Shown here: positions 1 to 11,013 of the stretch, piece after piece
How the letters are laid out: every line of letters begins with the position of its first letter
Numbering within the stretch: the stretch's first letter is position 1
Source of the DNA: Agapetus fuscipes
Taxonomy: Eukaryota > Arthropoda > Insecta > Trichoptera > Glossosomatidae
Direction of reading: 5' to 3'
NCBI GenBank assembly: GCA_951799405.1
Contig: OX637350.1
Coordinates: 1,597,852 to 1,661,851, forward strand
DNA: 64,000 bases
Program-made: the position numbers and the translations under genes
Notes under the pieces: model-generated
What the model saw: only the letters and a program-made list of their open reading frames with translations
The model's database searches: none
Told to the model about the DNA's origin: nothing

Positions 1-79
1 TTCATTTATTATTATTATTATTATGGTTTTCTGAGGTATATTCTTGATGCTCAAGTTTTCGTCCTTGTTCAATAACAAC

Positions 80-345
80 ATACTGTAACTGTAACTTTGT
101 TTCCATTCCGCTAGGGGTGGCCAGATCCACTTCAGAGCTGCCTTCATCTTTCCTTACATCTTTCAATTTCAATTCCTATCCTTACATCTTTCAATTCATC
201 AAGTTTTATCACCTTTTTCATGCATTTCCTTCTCTCACACCCACTTTGTATATATCCCATTCTTTTACAATCTTGTCAATCTGATGACTCGATACTTTTC
301 TCGGTCATCCCTTTCCTCTTTTTCTATTCACACTCACAGTGACAA
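80..345 (-). mobile_element. LINE 3' fragment
   Basis: The end signature 'ccgctaggggtggcc' and 'gtaactgtaac' tail mark the 3' terminus. The decayed reading frame still shows the K-x-W-R-Q-type end when compared with the copy at 2404-2960. Confidence 0.75.
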
Positions 346-470
346 AGCAACACATGACTTTACATCACTTGAGAGGACCTCACATTACAAAACATCACAG
401 AAAAGTACTTCACATTACAAAACATCACAGAAAAGTACTTCACATTGATAAAACACATACCTAAAACAGA
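346..470 (-). repeat. Degenerate 'acatgaca / acatcaca' repeat
   Basis: A 33-bp unit ending 'cacagaaaagtacttcac' occurs twice in tandem within a longer run of acatcaca-like words. Similar runs are near 0.76, 13.6, 14.0, 35.4 and 59.9 kb. Confidence 0.6.
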
Positions 471-499
471 CCATATCATATACGGCACATGACGTTTGA

Positions 500-755
500 T
501 TCCTTGACTTATAGGTTGGTATGAGGCTGACCACCCATACTGTAAAAAATGGTTCACTTTGCCAATGTCACCCCTGTTTCAGGGAAGGTCGGCAAAAGTT
601 GTGGGGCTTATGTTCATTTGAGGTTTGGATTTTATTTGTAAGTACACATTCAGCATTTGTAAGCGCGAACTACACTTGTTGGTTTGTGGGCATACATCTG
701 AGAGCTTTAAATGAATATATCCTTGCAACTTAGATTATAGATTATTATTATTATA
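500..755 (+). repeat. Repeat A, nearly full length
   Basis: It runs from 'ttccttgacttataggttgg' to the 'cttagattatagatt' tail and serves as the reference copy for family A. Similar copies occur at least 15 times in the window. No tRNA-like promoter boxes are clear. Confidence 0.85.
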
Positions 756-880
756 GACGTGATGTGATTATTTGTCCTTGGGCTGTTTTATCATGTGATG
801 TACTGTCATTGTGATGTAATGTCACGTGTCGTTATGTCATGTGTAGTTTTGTCACTGTGGCGTTCTAACCTGTCACCGCT
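756..880 (+). repeat. Degenerate 'tgtcatgtgatgt' repeat
   Basis: Words such as 'tcatgtgatgtactgtcat' repeat imperfectly directly behind the repeat A tail. Confidence 0.6.
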
Positions 881-1309
881 ACTCGTATAATTATTGCTCC
901 AATATTCGTCCTTTGTTCGATGACTTCATTGTTTACCAATATGTCTGCGTTATCATAGTATCACCCTAAACAGCGTGTATTTATTGGTTGCTTATTACAC
1001 AAAAATAAAACATGTTTATGAGCTCACGGATTAATCATTTCTCGTGTGGAGAAAATATTGATAAAACTGACAACATATGAAGCTGATAGGCGACCAGATG
1101 TCTAGCAGTAACAGCATCTCAATAAAGGCAAGCAGTTGTCGCCATACTAAAAATTAAAAACAAAATGGATTCGTTTCTAGCTTATCCGAAATGTTTTTCT
1201 CTTACTTCAGAAGAGCTGAATACGCATGCTAGATACGTTATACTACTAGTACAGTTTTTTTACGATAAATTATTAAAATCGAAAAAAAATCCATATTGTT
1301 ATTTGAAAG
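881..1309. other. AT-rich sequence, no feature seen
   Basis: No conserved reading frame, repeat family or structured element was recognised. Confidence 0.5.
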
Positions 1310-1925
1310 ATGACAAGAGAACTTGAGAATAGGGTGTGCAAGGGAAAGCAAGTGGTCGGTGCAATAAAAAGAATAGCAAAGAACAAGCGATTGACGATGG
1401 ATCTGAGAATGGCGGTACACAATGGCATATTGTTACCGACTTTGATGTATGGAAGTGAAGCATGGACAGTGAATGATAGCGAAATGAGTAAAGTATGTAC
1501 GGTGGAAATGAAGCATTTGAGAAGTATGACAGGAAAAACTTTGAGGGATAGAGTTAGGAATGAATGGGTAAAAAAAGAATGTAATTTGAAAGAGGATGTG
1601 AAAGTTAAAGTACAAAATAATGTAATGAGATGGTTTGGGCATGTGGAAAGAATGAAAGATGATAGACTGACAAAGTATGTATACAAAGAAAGTGTGAAAG
1701 GAAAAAGAGGGAAGGGACGACCGAGAAAAGTATGGAGTGATCAGATTGAGGAGATTGTGAAAGAATGGGATATACAAAGTGACGTAAAAGAAGAAAATGC
1801 ATGAAAAAGGTGATGGATATGAAGGAATTGAAAGAGGTATGTCAGGATAGGAAAAAATGGAGGCAACTCTGCAGAGGCTCTGGCCACCCCTAGCGGAATG
1901 GCGACAGAGTTACAGTTACCTACAA
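1310..1925 (+). mobile_element. LINE ORF2 C-terminal fragment
   Basis: It encodes RIAKNKRLTMDLRMAVHN, YGSEAW, RWFGHVERM and GKGRPRKVW, the region after the reverse transcriptase in LINEs resembling F52C9.6-type or craniofacial-development-protein-2-like entries. Compared with the copy at 2404, one base is missing near 1783, which shifts the frame. It ends at the usual 'ggccacccctagcgg' and 'gttacagttac' terminus. Confidence 0.88.
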
Positions 1926-2251
1926 TCCATAAAGGTACAGCTGAAACGCTGAGCCTATGTAGTTTTTGTATAATCTACCTACTTACAGTAGCAACATGCC
2001 ATCTTTCACTTTAAATCGAAGAGGTAATTTGAATGAATTGGTATTTTTTTTAAACTAAAATTGATTTAAAATATCCTTAAATTATTTGACAGATTTAACC
2101 AACTTAAAAACTCCTAACAACCTCCAAATGATCTATCAGATTCAAATAACTTTGCATGCATGACAACGGCAGGACGGTATGCGGTTGTCATATTTGGTAC
2201 AACCCGGCCAAGTTACGTCATATTTTTTCCTTATTTTATATGTACAGATAT

Positions 2252-2403
2252 GTTCCTTGACTTATACGTTGGTATGCGGCTGACCACCCATTCTGTAAAA
2301 AATGATTCGCTTTGCCAATGTCACCCCTGTTTCAGTTTTAAGGACAGCAAGAGTTGCAGGGTGTATGTCTATTTGAGAGTTGAGTTTTTAAATTGTAGGT
2401 CTA
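2252..2403 (+). repeat. Repeat A, 5' part, joined to LINE
   Basis: The A sequence stops at 'aattgtaggtctag', where the LINE fragment begins at the same base as the shared part of the copy at 1370. Confidence 0.75.
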
Positions 2404-2960
2404 GAATAGCAAAGAACAAGCGATTGACGATGGATCTGAGAATGGCGGTACACAATGGCATATTGTTACCGACTTTGTTGTATGGAAGTGAAGCATGGAC
2501 AGTGAACGATAGCGAAATGAGTAAAGTATGTACGGTGGAAATGAAGCATTTGAGAAGCATGACAGGAAAAACTATGAGGGATAGAGTTAGGAATGAATGG
2601 GTAAAAAAAGAATGTAATTTGAAAGAGGATGTGAAAGTTAAGGTACAAAAGAATGTGATGAGATGGTTTGGACATGTGGAAAGAATGAATGATGATAGAC
2701 TGACAAAGTATGTATACAAAGAAAGTGTGAAAGGAAAAAGAGGGAAGGGACGACCGAGAAAAGTATGGAGTGATCAGATTGAGGAGATTGTGAAAGAATG
2801 GGATATACAAAGTGAGCGTAAAAGAAGAAAATGCATGAAAAAGGTGATGGATATGAATGAATTGAAGGAGGTATGTAAGGATAGGAAAAAATGGAGGCAA
2901 CTCTGCAGGGGCTCTGGCCACCCCTAGCGGAATGGCGACAGAGTTACAGTTACAGTTACA
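2404..2960 (+). mobile_element. LINE ORF2 C-terminal fragment, second copy
   Basis: About 555 bp, roughly 97% like 1370-1925 on reading, but with an open frame to the natural end (KKWRQLCRGSGHP). The open frame starts inside the preceding repeat A. The 3' tail is (gttaca)n. Confidence 0.88.
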
Positions 2961-3061
2961 GGTTTACATGCGCCATGTTCAACCGCAAACTTGTACGTGT
3001 CTTCTTGTGAGAATGCATATAATGTGAATCTTTAATGTTACATATATTTTGCAACTTAGAT

Positions 3062-3213
3062 TACCCCCACTTCAACTGAAAGTGGTTGGTGTGAGGCTGG
3101 CCCCCTTACCTGTAAAAATAAATAGGTCCCGAAGGGCCACATGCGACCCCTTCGGGGATAACGCAGGCAAGAAATTACACTATATGTGTAGCTTAGTTGC
3201 GTTGCGTTTTTTA
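3062..3213 (+). repeat. Repeat B, 3' half
   Basis: It begins within the 'cttcaactgaaagtggttgg' region and ends 'tagcttagttgcgttgcg' plus a T-run. The tRNA-like head is missing. Confidence 0.8.
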
Positions 3214-3950
3214 GATTAGATTACGAGTAGATTGCAATGATGATCACAAATCTTTACCGAAGAATTACGAGATGAAAAGTAATTTCAAGGCACGAAGTAA
3301 CGCACCTGCAGTAGTTCCAGAATCATTAGTTTTGACTTACGTACCTAAACACAATTATATCGGTGACTTTCGGAATTCTGAGAATTGTCAGTAATTAACT
3401 CTCAATTACACAGAGATGTTGAAATTCGTCACGCCTCAGCATTCGCAAAAAATGACAAAAAATAACTAAAAACTTTTATGTTTTCGGGTTTGTCCGCAAA
3501 AAAACTTTTCGATCGATTCGCTCGGTGAGTTTTCTTTTTATAAACGCGAACATTATCCAACTCGTTTGCGAAAAACTTCATCTAAAGTTTGACAAAAGCA
3601 TTATGTACCAGAAAACGCTTATATACTTTTTGTTTCAATCAGTCTTGGTATATATTTATTGTACATTAGTATGAAGAAAGCTCCTAGGAATTTGTGTTGA
3701 TAAAAAAACGAAGTATTTAGACAAGAGAATACAATAAAATGGAATTGGTTTCATGTACAAATTTAAACAATGAAATGAGTCATACAGAACGATCTGTGTA
3801 CAGAACCAAAGACGGAATCTAAGATTTCTTAAAAAAAAATGAAAAAACCAAAAAGCATAATATTCTTTTTTGTTGCATATTATACTTCCTTGTAGAACAC
3901 ATGTAACTTTTGGATATAAAGATAAAAAAAAAGTGAAGTCACACAGCTAG
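3214..3950. other. AT-rich sequence, no gene seen
   Basis: No ORF or known repeat was recognised. Confidence 0.5.
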
Positions 3951-3954
3951 GTTG

Positions 3955-4380
3955 AAGAGAAGCTGGAGAAAAGTCAAACAAATATTTTGTTAGTGGTTGC
4001 TAAATACCCTAGTCATGTGAACATAAACATGTGACATTTGCCCGCCGAGAAAAAATCGAAGCGCCGAGTCCATTTGAATACAGTCACGATGTAATTTTTA
4101 TTCCAGCGTAAAAGTTAAAATTAAAATCAAAATGGACATTGCAAAAAAAAAATCTAGAGAGCAAACGTCACACTTTTTCTTTGGACTACGGTACTGTAAC
4201 TGTAACTCTGTCGCCATTCCGCTAGGGGTGGCCATAGCCTCTGCAGAGTTCCTCCGGTGTTGACTACGGTTGTTGGCAAAATATTTGTTTACCTTTTCCC
4301 AGGTAGCAATCCAGCCGTGTGACGTCACAATTTTCTTTATGTCAATCGATGAGCGGACCTCATTTGATTTTTTTCACAAA
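3955..4380. mobile_element. Inverted pair of a dispersed repeat with an inserted LINE tail
   Basis: 'caaatattttgttagtgg' with 'ttgctaaatacc' on the left, and 'gcaaaatatttgttt' with 'gaccttcattt'-like sequence on the right, are in opposite orientation. Related single copies are at 6280-6420, 33890-34040 and 61505-61610. The LINE terminus at 4190-4258 lies inside. Confidence 0.55.
4190..4258 (-). mobile_element. LINE 3' terminus, about 70 bp
   Basis: Only 'gtaactgtaactctgtcgcc' through the 'ctaggggtggcc' signature and a few more bases are present. Confidence 0.75.
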
Positions 4381-4549
4381 TCTAAACAGTGGAAAAAGCG
4401 TTTTTATATAAAAAAAAAAAAAAACATTTCCCGACGGGTGTACAACTAGTAGGTAGGTACTCTTCCATTACCTTCAGGTATAAACATTTATATAAAACAG
4501 AGTTTAATTGCAATTAGTGGATGAAGTAAGCGTCATATCTGCCTTACCA

Positions 4550-4702
4550 TGCGGACAGGAAGTAGGATGCTGGACTTCCGGCGGATGCTCAGCTGCCTGG
4601 TCAACTCCTCACCATCTCACACGGCTCCGGAAGACGATGGCGGTGGAACTCTTGCAGGCGAAGGTGCTCGTAATCCAAATCACTCCGAATATTGAGGCAA
4701 CA
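4550..4702 (+). other. Possible terminal exon of an unknown gene
   Basis: A GC-richer patch reads MRTGSRMLDFRRMLSCLVNS, then SPSHTAPEDDGGG and a stop. The composition differs from the AT-rich surroundings and the translation has the look of a receptor tail, but there is no homologue I can name and no upstream exon. Confidence 0.2.
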
Positions 4703-4759
4703 ATCACTACGAATATTGAGGCAACTATGCACACACAAAATGCACTACTAATTTAAATT

Positions 4760-5300
4760 TGTCTTTTTTTATGTTTTACATAGTTTAAAAAATATTACTT
4801 TGAAATGATATTTTTATTTTTAATATAAAAGTTATTGAAGTAGACTCTGTAAATTAGAAAAATGGAAATTTGTTTCGATTTATGATAGCATGGCAATTAT
4901 CTTATTTTTTTATGTGATTTTTTGATTTGATAAATATTTCTGGATGAATCATTTAAAAAACGGATTGCTAAGTTAAGATGTCCCTACGATTTTTAAATAT
5001 GGAAATCAATATTTTATTTAGTGTAACTGTAACCCTCATTTACCACTGAGGGTGGGCGAAGATTCTCCTGTTCTTTTTTTAGCCTCTGATGATGGACGGA
5101 TAAAGTCCGATAGCGCTTAGGCCTTGTTAACTCAAATAAGTGAAAATAAAATTAATGCACTGTAGAAAATTCTCCTTTTCCTTTTATAATTTTGTACTCA
5201 TCTATTTTTTTGTATTTGAAATTTTCCGTAAGAGTAAAAATTGTTTATTAAATTATGTAACTAGGAATATCTATAGGTATGATTCAATGACAATTGAATA
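4760..5300. other. AT-rich sequence, no gene seen
   Basis: A 'gtgtaactgtaaccctc' word near 5021 resembles a LINE tail, but the rest does not match. Confidence 0.4.
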
Positions 5301-5305
5301 TATGA

Positions 5306-5960
5306 CAATTCCTTGACTTATAGGTTGGTATGAGGCTGACCACCCATACTGTAAAAAATGGTTCACTTTGCCAGTGTCACCCATACATTTGATAAAGTTC
5401 TTTTCAGTTCCGGTCGATAGCTCAGGTGGTAGAGTGCTTGCATTCCATGCCGAAAACTCGGGTTCGAATCCCACCGTGGGTGTCAGAAATGATTTCCCGT
5501 TTCGGTGTTTATTTCAAACCCCAAAATAAAATACCTGTGCCACCAAAATAAAATACCGGCAAGGTTTACTCAGCCTTCACAAGAAATGAGTACCAGCACT
5601 CTCGGGAGCTGGGAAACCTCCACTTCAACTGAAGTGGTTGGCGTAAGGCCGGCCCCCTTACCTGTAAAAATAAATAGGTTCAACTCGCCACATGCGACTC
5701 CTTCGGGGATAACGCGGCAAGAAGTTACACTATATGTGTAGCTTAGTTGCGTTTTTTTTTTTTTGCGTTACCCCTGTTTCAGGGAAGGTCGGCAAAAGTT
5801 GTGGGGCTTATGTTCATTTGAGGTTTGAATTTTATTTGTAAGTACACAATCAGAATTTGTAAGCGCGAACTACACGAGTTTGTTTGTGGGCATACATCTG
5901 ACAGCTTTGAATGAATATATCCTTGCAACTTAGATTATAGATTATTATAGATTATAGATG
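5306..5960 (+). repeat. Repeat A split by a repeat B insertion
   Basis: The A sequence runs to 'gccagtgtcaccc' (about 5388), is interrupted, and resumes at 'cccctgtttcagggaagg' (5766) to its 'cttagattatag' tail. Confidence 0.88.
5407..5765 (+). repeat. Repeat B (tRNA-headed SINE), full length
   Basis: The head has an A-box-like 'tagctcaggtggtagag' and a B-box 'ggttcgaatcc', spaced as in a tRNA, so it is a SINE transcribed by RNA polymerase III. The body ends 'tgtgtagcttagttgcg' with a long T-run. This is the reference copy for family B. Confidence 0.92.
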
Positions 5961-5964
5961 ATCA

Positions 5965-6040
5965 AGCCATAATAATTTAGGTATTTATTTGATGAGCGCT
6001 GTTTTTGTGTGAATCACACCTCAAGAGTCTATTCTACTAC
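5965..6040 (-). repeat. Repeat C 3' fragment
   Basis: 'gagcgctgtttttgtgtg' plus 'aatcacacctcaagag' match the 3' part of family C in reverse. Confidence 0.75.
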
Positions 6041-6417
6041 TACTAAGTAAGTAGGTATATAATGTGCACGAATATTACGTATACCTAAATTTACATTTTA
6101 TGTAAGTACCTAAAACCTACAACAAAAAATGTCCTTATAAGTTGAAAAGATAACTATATCTCGTACCAACAAGGAAAGGAATAAAAAATATATATTTGCG
6201 ATTATTTCCTATAAGACTCAGAGGAAATATACGTACCTAAGTAAGTAATGAGGTCGGAACAATTTTGAATTTGAAACTTTTTCTCAGCGAGCATACGTCA
6301 GTCTTGTAAGGGACTGCCGTCCTCAGCAACCAAAACAAAAATGTAGGCCTTTTCCCTAGCAACCCGGCTTCGTGACGACTCAATATTGTCTATACGTCAA
6401 GCCATGTGCGGACCTCA

Positions 6418-6540
6418 TTATCTAATCTAATCTAAGTTGCAAAATATAAGTAACATTAGAGACTCACATTACATGCATTTTCACAAAACAGACATGTTTA
6501 AGTTCGCGCTTAAACATGCCGTATGTAATCCTACTAAAAT
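6418..6540 (-). repeat. Repeat A, truncated
   Basis: The (tctaa)n tail and 'gttcgcgcttaaacatgcc' are present; the 5' half is missing. Confidence 0.75.
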
Positions 6541-6624
6541 CCTCTAGCCTAATAAGTGGTTAGAAACTATTTCTTACTTTAATTAGTATTTCTTTTAAGA
6601 AATCCCGTGCGGGAGACTCCCTAG

Positions 6625-6915
6625 ATTCTAGAGACTCTAGGGGTCTATGACACGTGTTGTAGTGCCGCAGAGGTGTACGAGCTTGGTCGTCGCTACAAAG
6701 CGCCAATACTCAAGCAAGACCCAGTTGCTGTAAGGCTGGATGAACCTTTGGTGACCGGTCATTGGTAAAGGTTTATGAAATTTTCAACCCAGCGAAGAGC
6801 AAATTTGAAAATATAAATGGTACTTACCTATATTTTTTGTGCTCCACCGGGATTCGAACCCACAACCTTCCCATTCAGAGTCTGCAGTGTTACCACTGAG
6901 CTACGGACCGGCCAA
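6625..6915 (-). repeat. Repeat C (tRNA-headed SINE), full length
   Basis: Read on the minus strand, the head is 'ggccggtccgtagctcagtg' with B-box 'gggttcgaatcc'. The body contains 'aaagacc'-like and 'caagcaagacccagttg' segments shared with the other C copies. Confidence 0.85.
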
Positions 6916-8880
6916 ACGTATAATTTGTTAAAAAATTCAAAACAAGTAAAACAAGAGCTTTGAAATTAATGGTATAAAAACATTTTTTGAATCAGAAAAT
7001 ATTTTTAAAGTTATGAACAACCATTTTATACCAAACGACAAAAATATTTTGTTATGTTATACAAAATAGCATAGTAAACCCCAGTGTTAAGAAATGGAAT
7101 ATTTGTTATATACGCAGTTAAAATACTTCTTATCGCCGTTATCAAAAATCTCATGCCTGCCTAAAATACCAACAAAAAGTTGCGCAGGTATTTTGCCTAC
7201 TCCACAAATACGAGATGACCCAAGTGTTTAATCTTACTGGCTAAAGACGTTTCCCCTCGGGCAAGGAATCTTCAACTCGGTAAAAGTAAAACTCGGCACA
7301 TAGTTATAGCGTTGATAACAAAGTTACAAAGGTCGAATGCACTATAAAGTGTCTTGTAAATTGGATATGATGATTACTGTCAAATACTATTTACATATTT
7401 CTGTGTTTATCGAAGCACTCATTCACGCACTGCTTGTCGCGAATAACACTGAGATTTGAGGCCAGTCTTGTTGTAAATCAAAGGAGCACTGGCATGTAGT
7501 TGAGTTCACTTTGCTCCGAGATGCATATTATCGTGTGGAAAATAATCAAAAGTGTCAACACACCTACTATAAATTAAATTAGCAAAATAAAGAAACCGAC
7601 ACACGAACGCGGCAAGTTTTTTTTTTAAGTTCACCGTTTTTTGTTTAATTTGCATACAATTTCGATGCGAAAAACTGCAACACTATTGCGGGTTTGTTAC
7701 TTTGGAATTTAGAGATTTTTTTTGTGACTTGACGTTTGCAAATTATTTCTAAGAAATAAACACAACGCGCTTTCAAGCGTCAAAAGTTGTCTCGACTATC
7801 GAAACTTGTTGATCACTTGCTCTGACTGCGGTTTACAATATACAACAATATGCATAGACGTTACTAACTTTCTGACAGTCTATACTTTTGTCTCATTTCA
7901 AGTTCCGAACTCCGACGGAGCCGAATGTAACTTGTACGAGAGCCGAAGATTTCCGACGACTGGTGTTTTGTTTTCCTGTGACGAAGTAGCCATCTAGGAA
8001 ATTTGCTTCAAAGCTTTTGTTTTCAAATAATTAATTCTATAGGTGGGTATATTACAAAAAGCTTTTCGTGATTTTGTATAGATGTCGCTTTACCCTGATT
8101 ACTTTTTTCAGGATTTTTATTTGATTCAGCAATCCAAAAAAATAAATAATAATAACAATATATATATATATCTTTGCTTATAGTAAGATAGTTCTCTACA
8201 TAATTACGGTTTTTTTTCTCTAGGTACTTATATAATTAGATGATTTCAAATGAATAGCTGTAGGTATCCTGCGGTAGGTAGGTATACCTGAAAAACAACA
8301 TTTATTTTTTGTAATGAAATTTAAATGTAAAAAATATTTGTGTAAATGTATGTTTATTATATATTATCAATTTACAAATATTAAACATGTAGGTACTTGT
8401 AACTAAACAAATAAGTACAATATATTAAAACATTATTTTATGATTTGTTCCTTTAATTATAAAATAGGTAAAATATAAACATACCTAAATACATTATCAC
8501 AGCTACCTGACATACACTTTTTTTACATACCTATACACTAACTTTAATTTAATTACCTATTGTTATACTTAAGTAATGACTAGAATTTAAATAAACATAA
8601 GTACAAACCTACTTAATAACATTCATATTTACTAAGTTATTTTTTATATTGTTTTGTATACTGAGGGTCATGTTTTTAAATACTCAGGCAATAAAGGCAA
8701 TACTGTTTTGTAGTTAGTAGCTATATAATATATTTTTTACTATAATATACACAATATAATTATTACTTAGTTTGTTGGTACCTACTTATAGAAAATGAGC
8801 AATTATGTAGGAAGAAAAATAATGTGAAAATGTAATACAATCATCCTACAATATAGTAGGTACATTAAACATTTGTCCAT
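6916..8880. other. AT-rich intergenic or intronic sequence, no gene seen
   Basis: Long stretches of low-complexity AT with many 'taggtacct' words (8.1-8.8 kb). No ORF with recognisable content; the short frame at 7806-7997 shows no domain. Confidence 0.5.
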
Positions 8881-8881
8881 T

Positions 8882-9028
8882 TGCCCCACTTCAACTGAAA
8901 GTGGTTGGTGTGAGGCCGTCCCCCTTACGTGTAAAAATAAATAGGTCCCGAAGCGCCACATGCGACCCCTTCGGGGAAACGCAGGCAAGAATTAAACTAT
9001 ATGTGTAGCTTAGTTGCGTTGCGTTGCC
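8882..9028 (+). repeat. Repeat B, 3' half
   Basis: It has the same left breakpoint region ('ccccacttcaactgaaag') as the copy at 3062, and ends 'gcttagttgcgttgcg'. Confidence 0.8.
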
Positions 9029-9800
9029 ATGGCTGTCACTTGTCAGCTAGTCTAGTAATTACGTAGACGTGGAAAATAATTTCCTTGTATAATTGTGGAT
9101 AAATATGATTTATTTTGTGAAAAAATATTTTTGACAAATAGGTACATTTTTTTTCAATAGAATCACTGGATTCAAAACAAGTAAAGCGAAAAACCTCGAA
9201 GATGCCGACAATGGGGAGAAATATTCTTGCTTCTCTGTGTACGTTTTATTCACACTGAGAGATTTTTCATTTCCCAATCCATTAAGTCAACTTGACACTG
9301 GCGCTCCTGCTCTCCACGGGAATTTGCCATAAAGAAGAAGAAGAAGAGACGATTTTCGTTAGGCCCTGTATTTTGAAGTAAGTACCTATAATAAAGTTAA
9401 CTAAAATGCAATTTTAGTTAAATTTATTATTCTTTTATTTTATAAAATACTGGGTAAGCAACAATAAAACCTGTGCGCTTGGTAGTGTATTTAATTAACT
9501 AAGTAGGTAAATTAAAAAAATGTTCATAAATCATGTCTCCTTATTTCCTATCCCTTCTATCTTCTAAGTACTCGTACATATCTTACTTTATATCTATCTA
9601 TCTCACTTTGTGAAAATACGCATTTTACAAAATACTGATTTATTTTTTTACTATACACATAAGCAATAGTAGCTTTAAACACATTATCCTTAAAATTATT
9701 TTGGACAATCCAATTTTCGTTTTTATGGATATTTTTACGATGAAAGCCTATAACACCTGAAAACCACATTGCGTTTCAATATTATTATTTACGTGAAATT
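9029..9800. other. AT-rich sequence, no gene seen
   Basis: There is a short (aag)n run near 9332, otherwise nothing recognised. Confidence 0.5.
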
Positions 9801-9804
9801 TTAA

Positions 9805-10340
9805 AGCAGTTGGCATAATCAGTGATTACGATAACCAGCTATTCGGATAATCAGCTCTTTGGATGTTTAACGATTCGGATAATCAGCTATTCGGTTAATC
9901 AGCTATGGGGCCGTCCATATATTACGTCATTCGAATTAAGGGGGGGGGGGGGGGAGTCTGGTCTGCGGATGATGGCAAATGACGTACGAGTACCAAAAGT
10001 GACGTCGTTCTTATAAATACCAATTTCTACAAAATATACATAATATTATGTAAGATATATAACATTATTAATTATTAAGCTCATCCATTATTACAGCATG
10101 AGGGGGGAGGGGTCATTAGATAATGACTATAGGATGATTGTAAAGGGGGGGGGGGGGGGGTCGAAAATCGGCAAAAATCGATGACGTAATTTATGGACTA
10201 TTCAGATTATCAACGATTCGGATAATCAGCTATTCGGATAATCAACAATTCGGATAATCAGCTATTCGGATAATCAGCTATTCGGATAATCAGCGATTCG
10301 GATAATCAGCGATTCAGATAATCAACGATTCATATAATTG
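9805..10340 (+). repeat. 15-bp minisatellite interrupted by a MITE-like insert
   Basis: The unit 'attcggataatcagc' repeats with small changes at 9830-9905 and again at 10200-10335. The insert between the two blocks is listed separately. Confidence 0.9.
9907..10198. mobile_element. MITE-like insert with two long G-runs
   Basis: The ends 'gtccatatattacgtca' and, reversed, 'gtccataaattacgtca' are inverted repeats, and CTA/TA flanks both sides, as for TA-targeting transposons. Two runs of 14-16 G are inside, near 9940 and 10150. Confidence 0.7.
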
Positions 10341-10379
10341 GAGTTTTCCTGTGCATGTCTTGTCTTGTATCCTGCCGCC

Positions 10380-10592
10380 ATTCCTCTAGGGGTGGCCAGT
10401 ACCTCCACATAAGTGCCTCCACTTGACTCTGTCCCTGCATACTTCTTTCATCTCATCTAATTTCATCACTCTTTTCATGCATGCTCTTCTCTTGTTTCCA
10501 CTCTGTAAATTCCATTCATTCCCAATCTCACTTATCTGATCAATCCATTCTTTTCTAGGTCTTCCCCTTCCACGCTTAATAGGTACTTTTAA
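10380..10592 (-). mobile_element. LINE 3' fragment at the end of the cyclase coding region
   Basis: The minus strand encodes KRGRGRPRKEWIDQI and VCRDRVKWRHLCGG before the terminal 'ggccacccctagagg' signature. This is the conserved C-terminus of the LINE family seen elsewhere here. It lies in the sense direction of the cyclase gene and touches its stop codon, so it probably forms the 3' UTR. Confidence 0.85.
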
Positions 10593-11013
10593 TCTTCCAG
10601 GCTGCTGCAGTCTGATGCAGACTGTATGTTGATTGTGCAACAATTGCCATCAAAGCCATTCAAAAGAGGAGTACTGAGCTCATCCTTGCCCATCGCACTG
10701 TCCATCCATTGCAACGCTACTCCATCATCTTTAATCACCACATCACCTTCAAAATTCACTTTTTCTCTGGACTTGCTGAAGCACAGCAGACCGTTCTTCA
10801 AACTCTCTTTGCTCCTATTGAACCCGTTCATCTTCAAACTGGTCTCACTTTGGTTGAACCCGTTTATCTTAATCGACGGACTGTTTGGTGCAGATCTGTT
10901 TTGCGATATTTCTGGTTTGTTTGCCAGGTTGCAGTTGAGGGATGGTACACTGTGGAAGCAGGACTTTTCTCCTGTTGGTTTCCTGATGTCTAGAGTTGGG
11001 AACACGCTGAGTT
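10589..11013 (-). CDS. Probable C-terminal tail exon of the guanylate cyclase
   Basis: The minus strand is open from 11194 to a TAA at 10589. It encodes a Ser/Asn/Lys-rich tail with repeated [12 protein letters not shown] / [12 protein letters not shown] segments, ending [10 protein letters not shown]. Low-complexity cytosolic tails are usual in some receptor cyclases. The obvious acceptor (cgtttcag at about 11169) gives the wrong phase after exon 12513-12738 and would reach a stop quickly. An AG at about 11014 (caactcag) would fit phase 2, so I start the feature there. A small missed exon is an alternative. A LINE fragment begins right at the stop codon. Confidence 0.55.

Noticed and set aside
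5410..5482. tRNA gene
   Set aside because: A and B boxes are present, but there is no paired acceptor stem and the same head recurs with SINE bodies at several loci.
9907..10198. Autonomous transposon
   Set aside because: There is no transposase frame between the inverted ends; at most it is a MITE.
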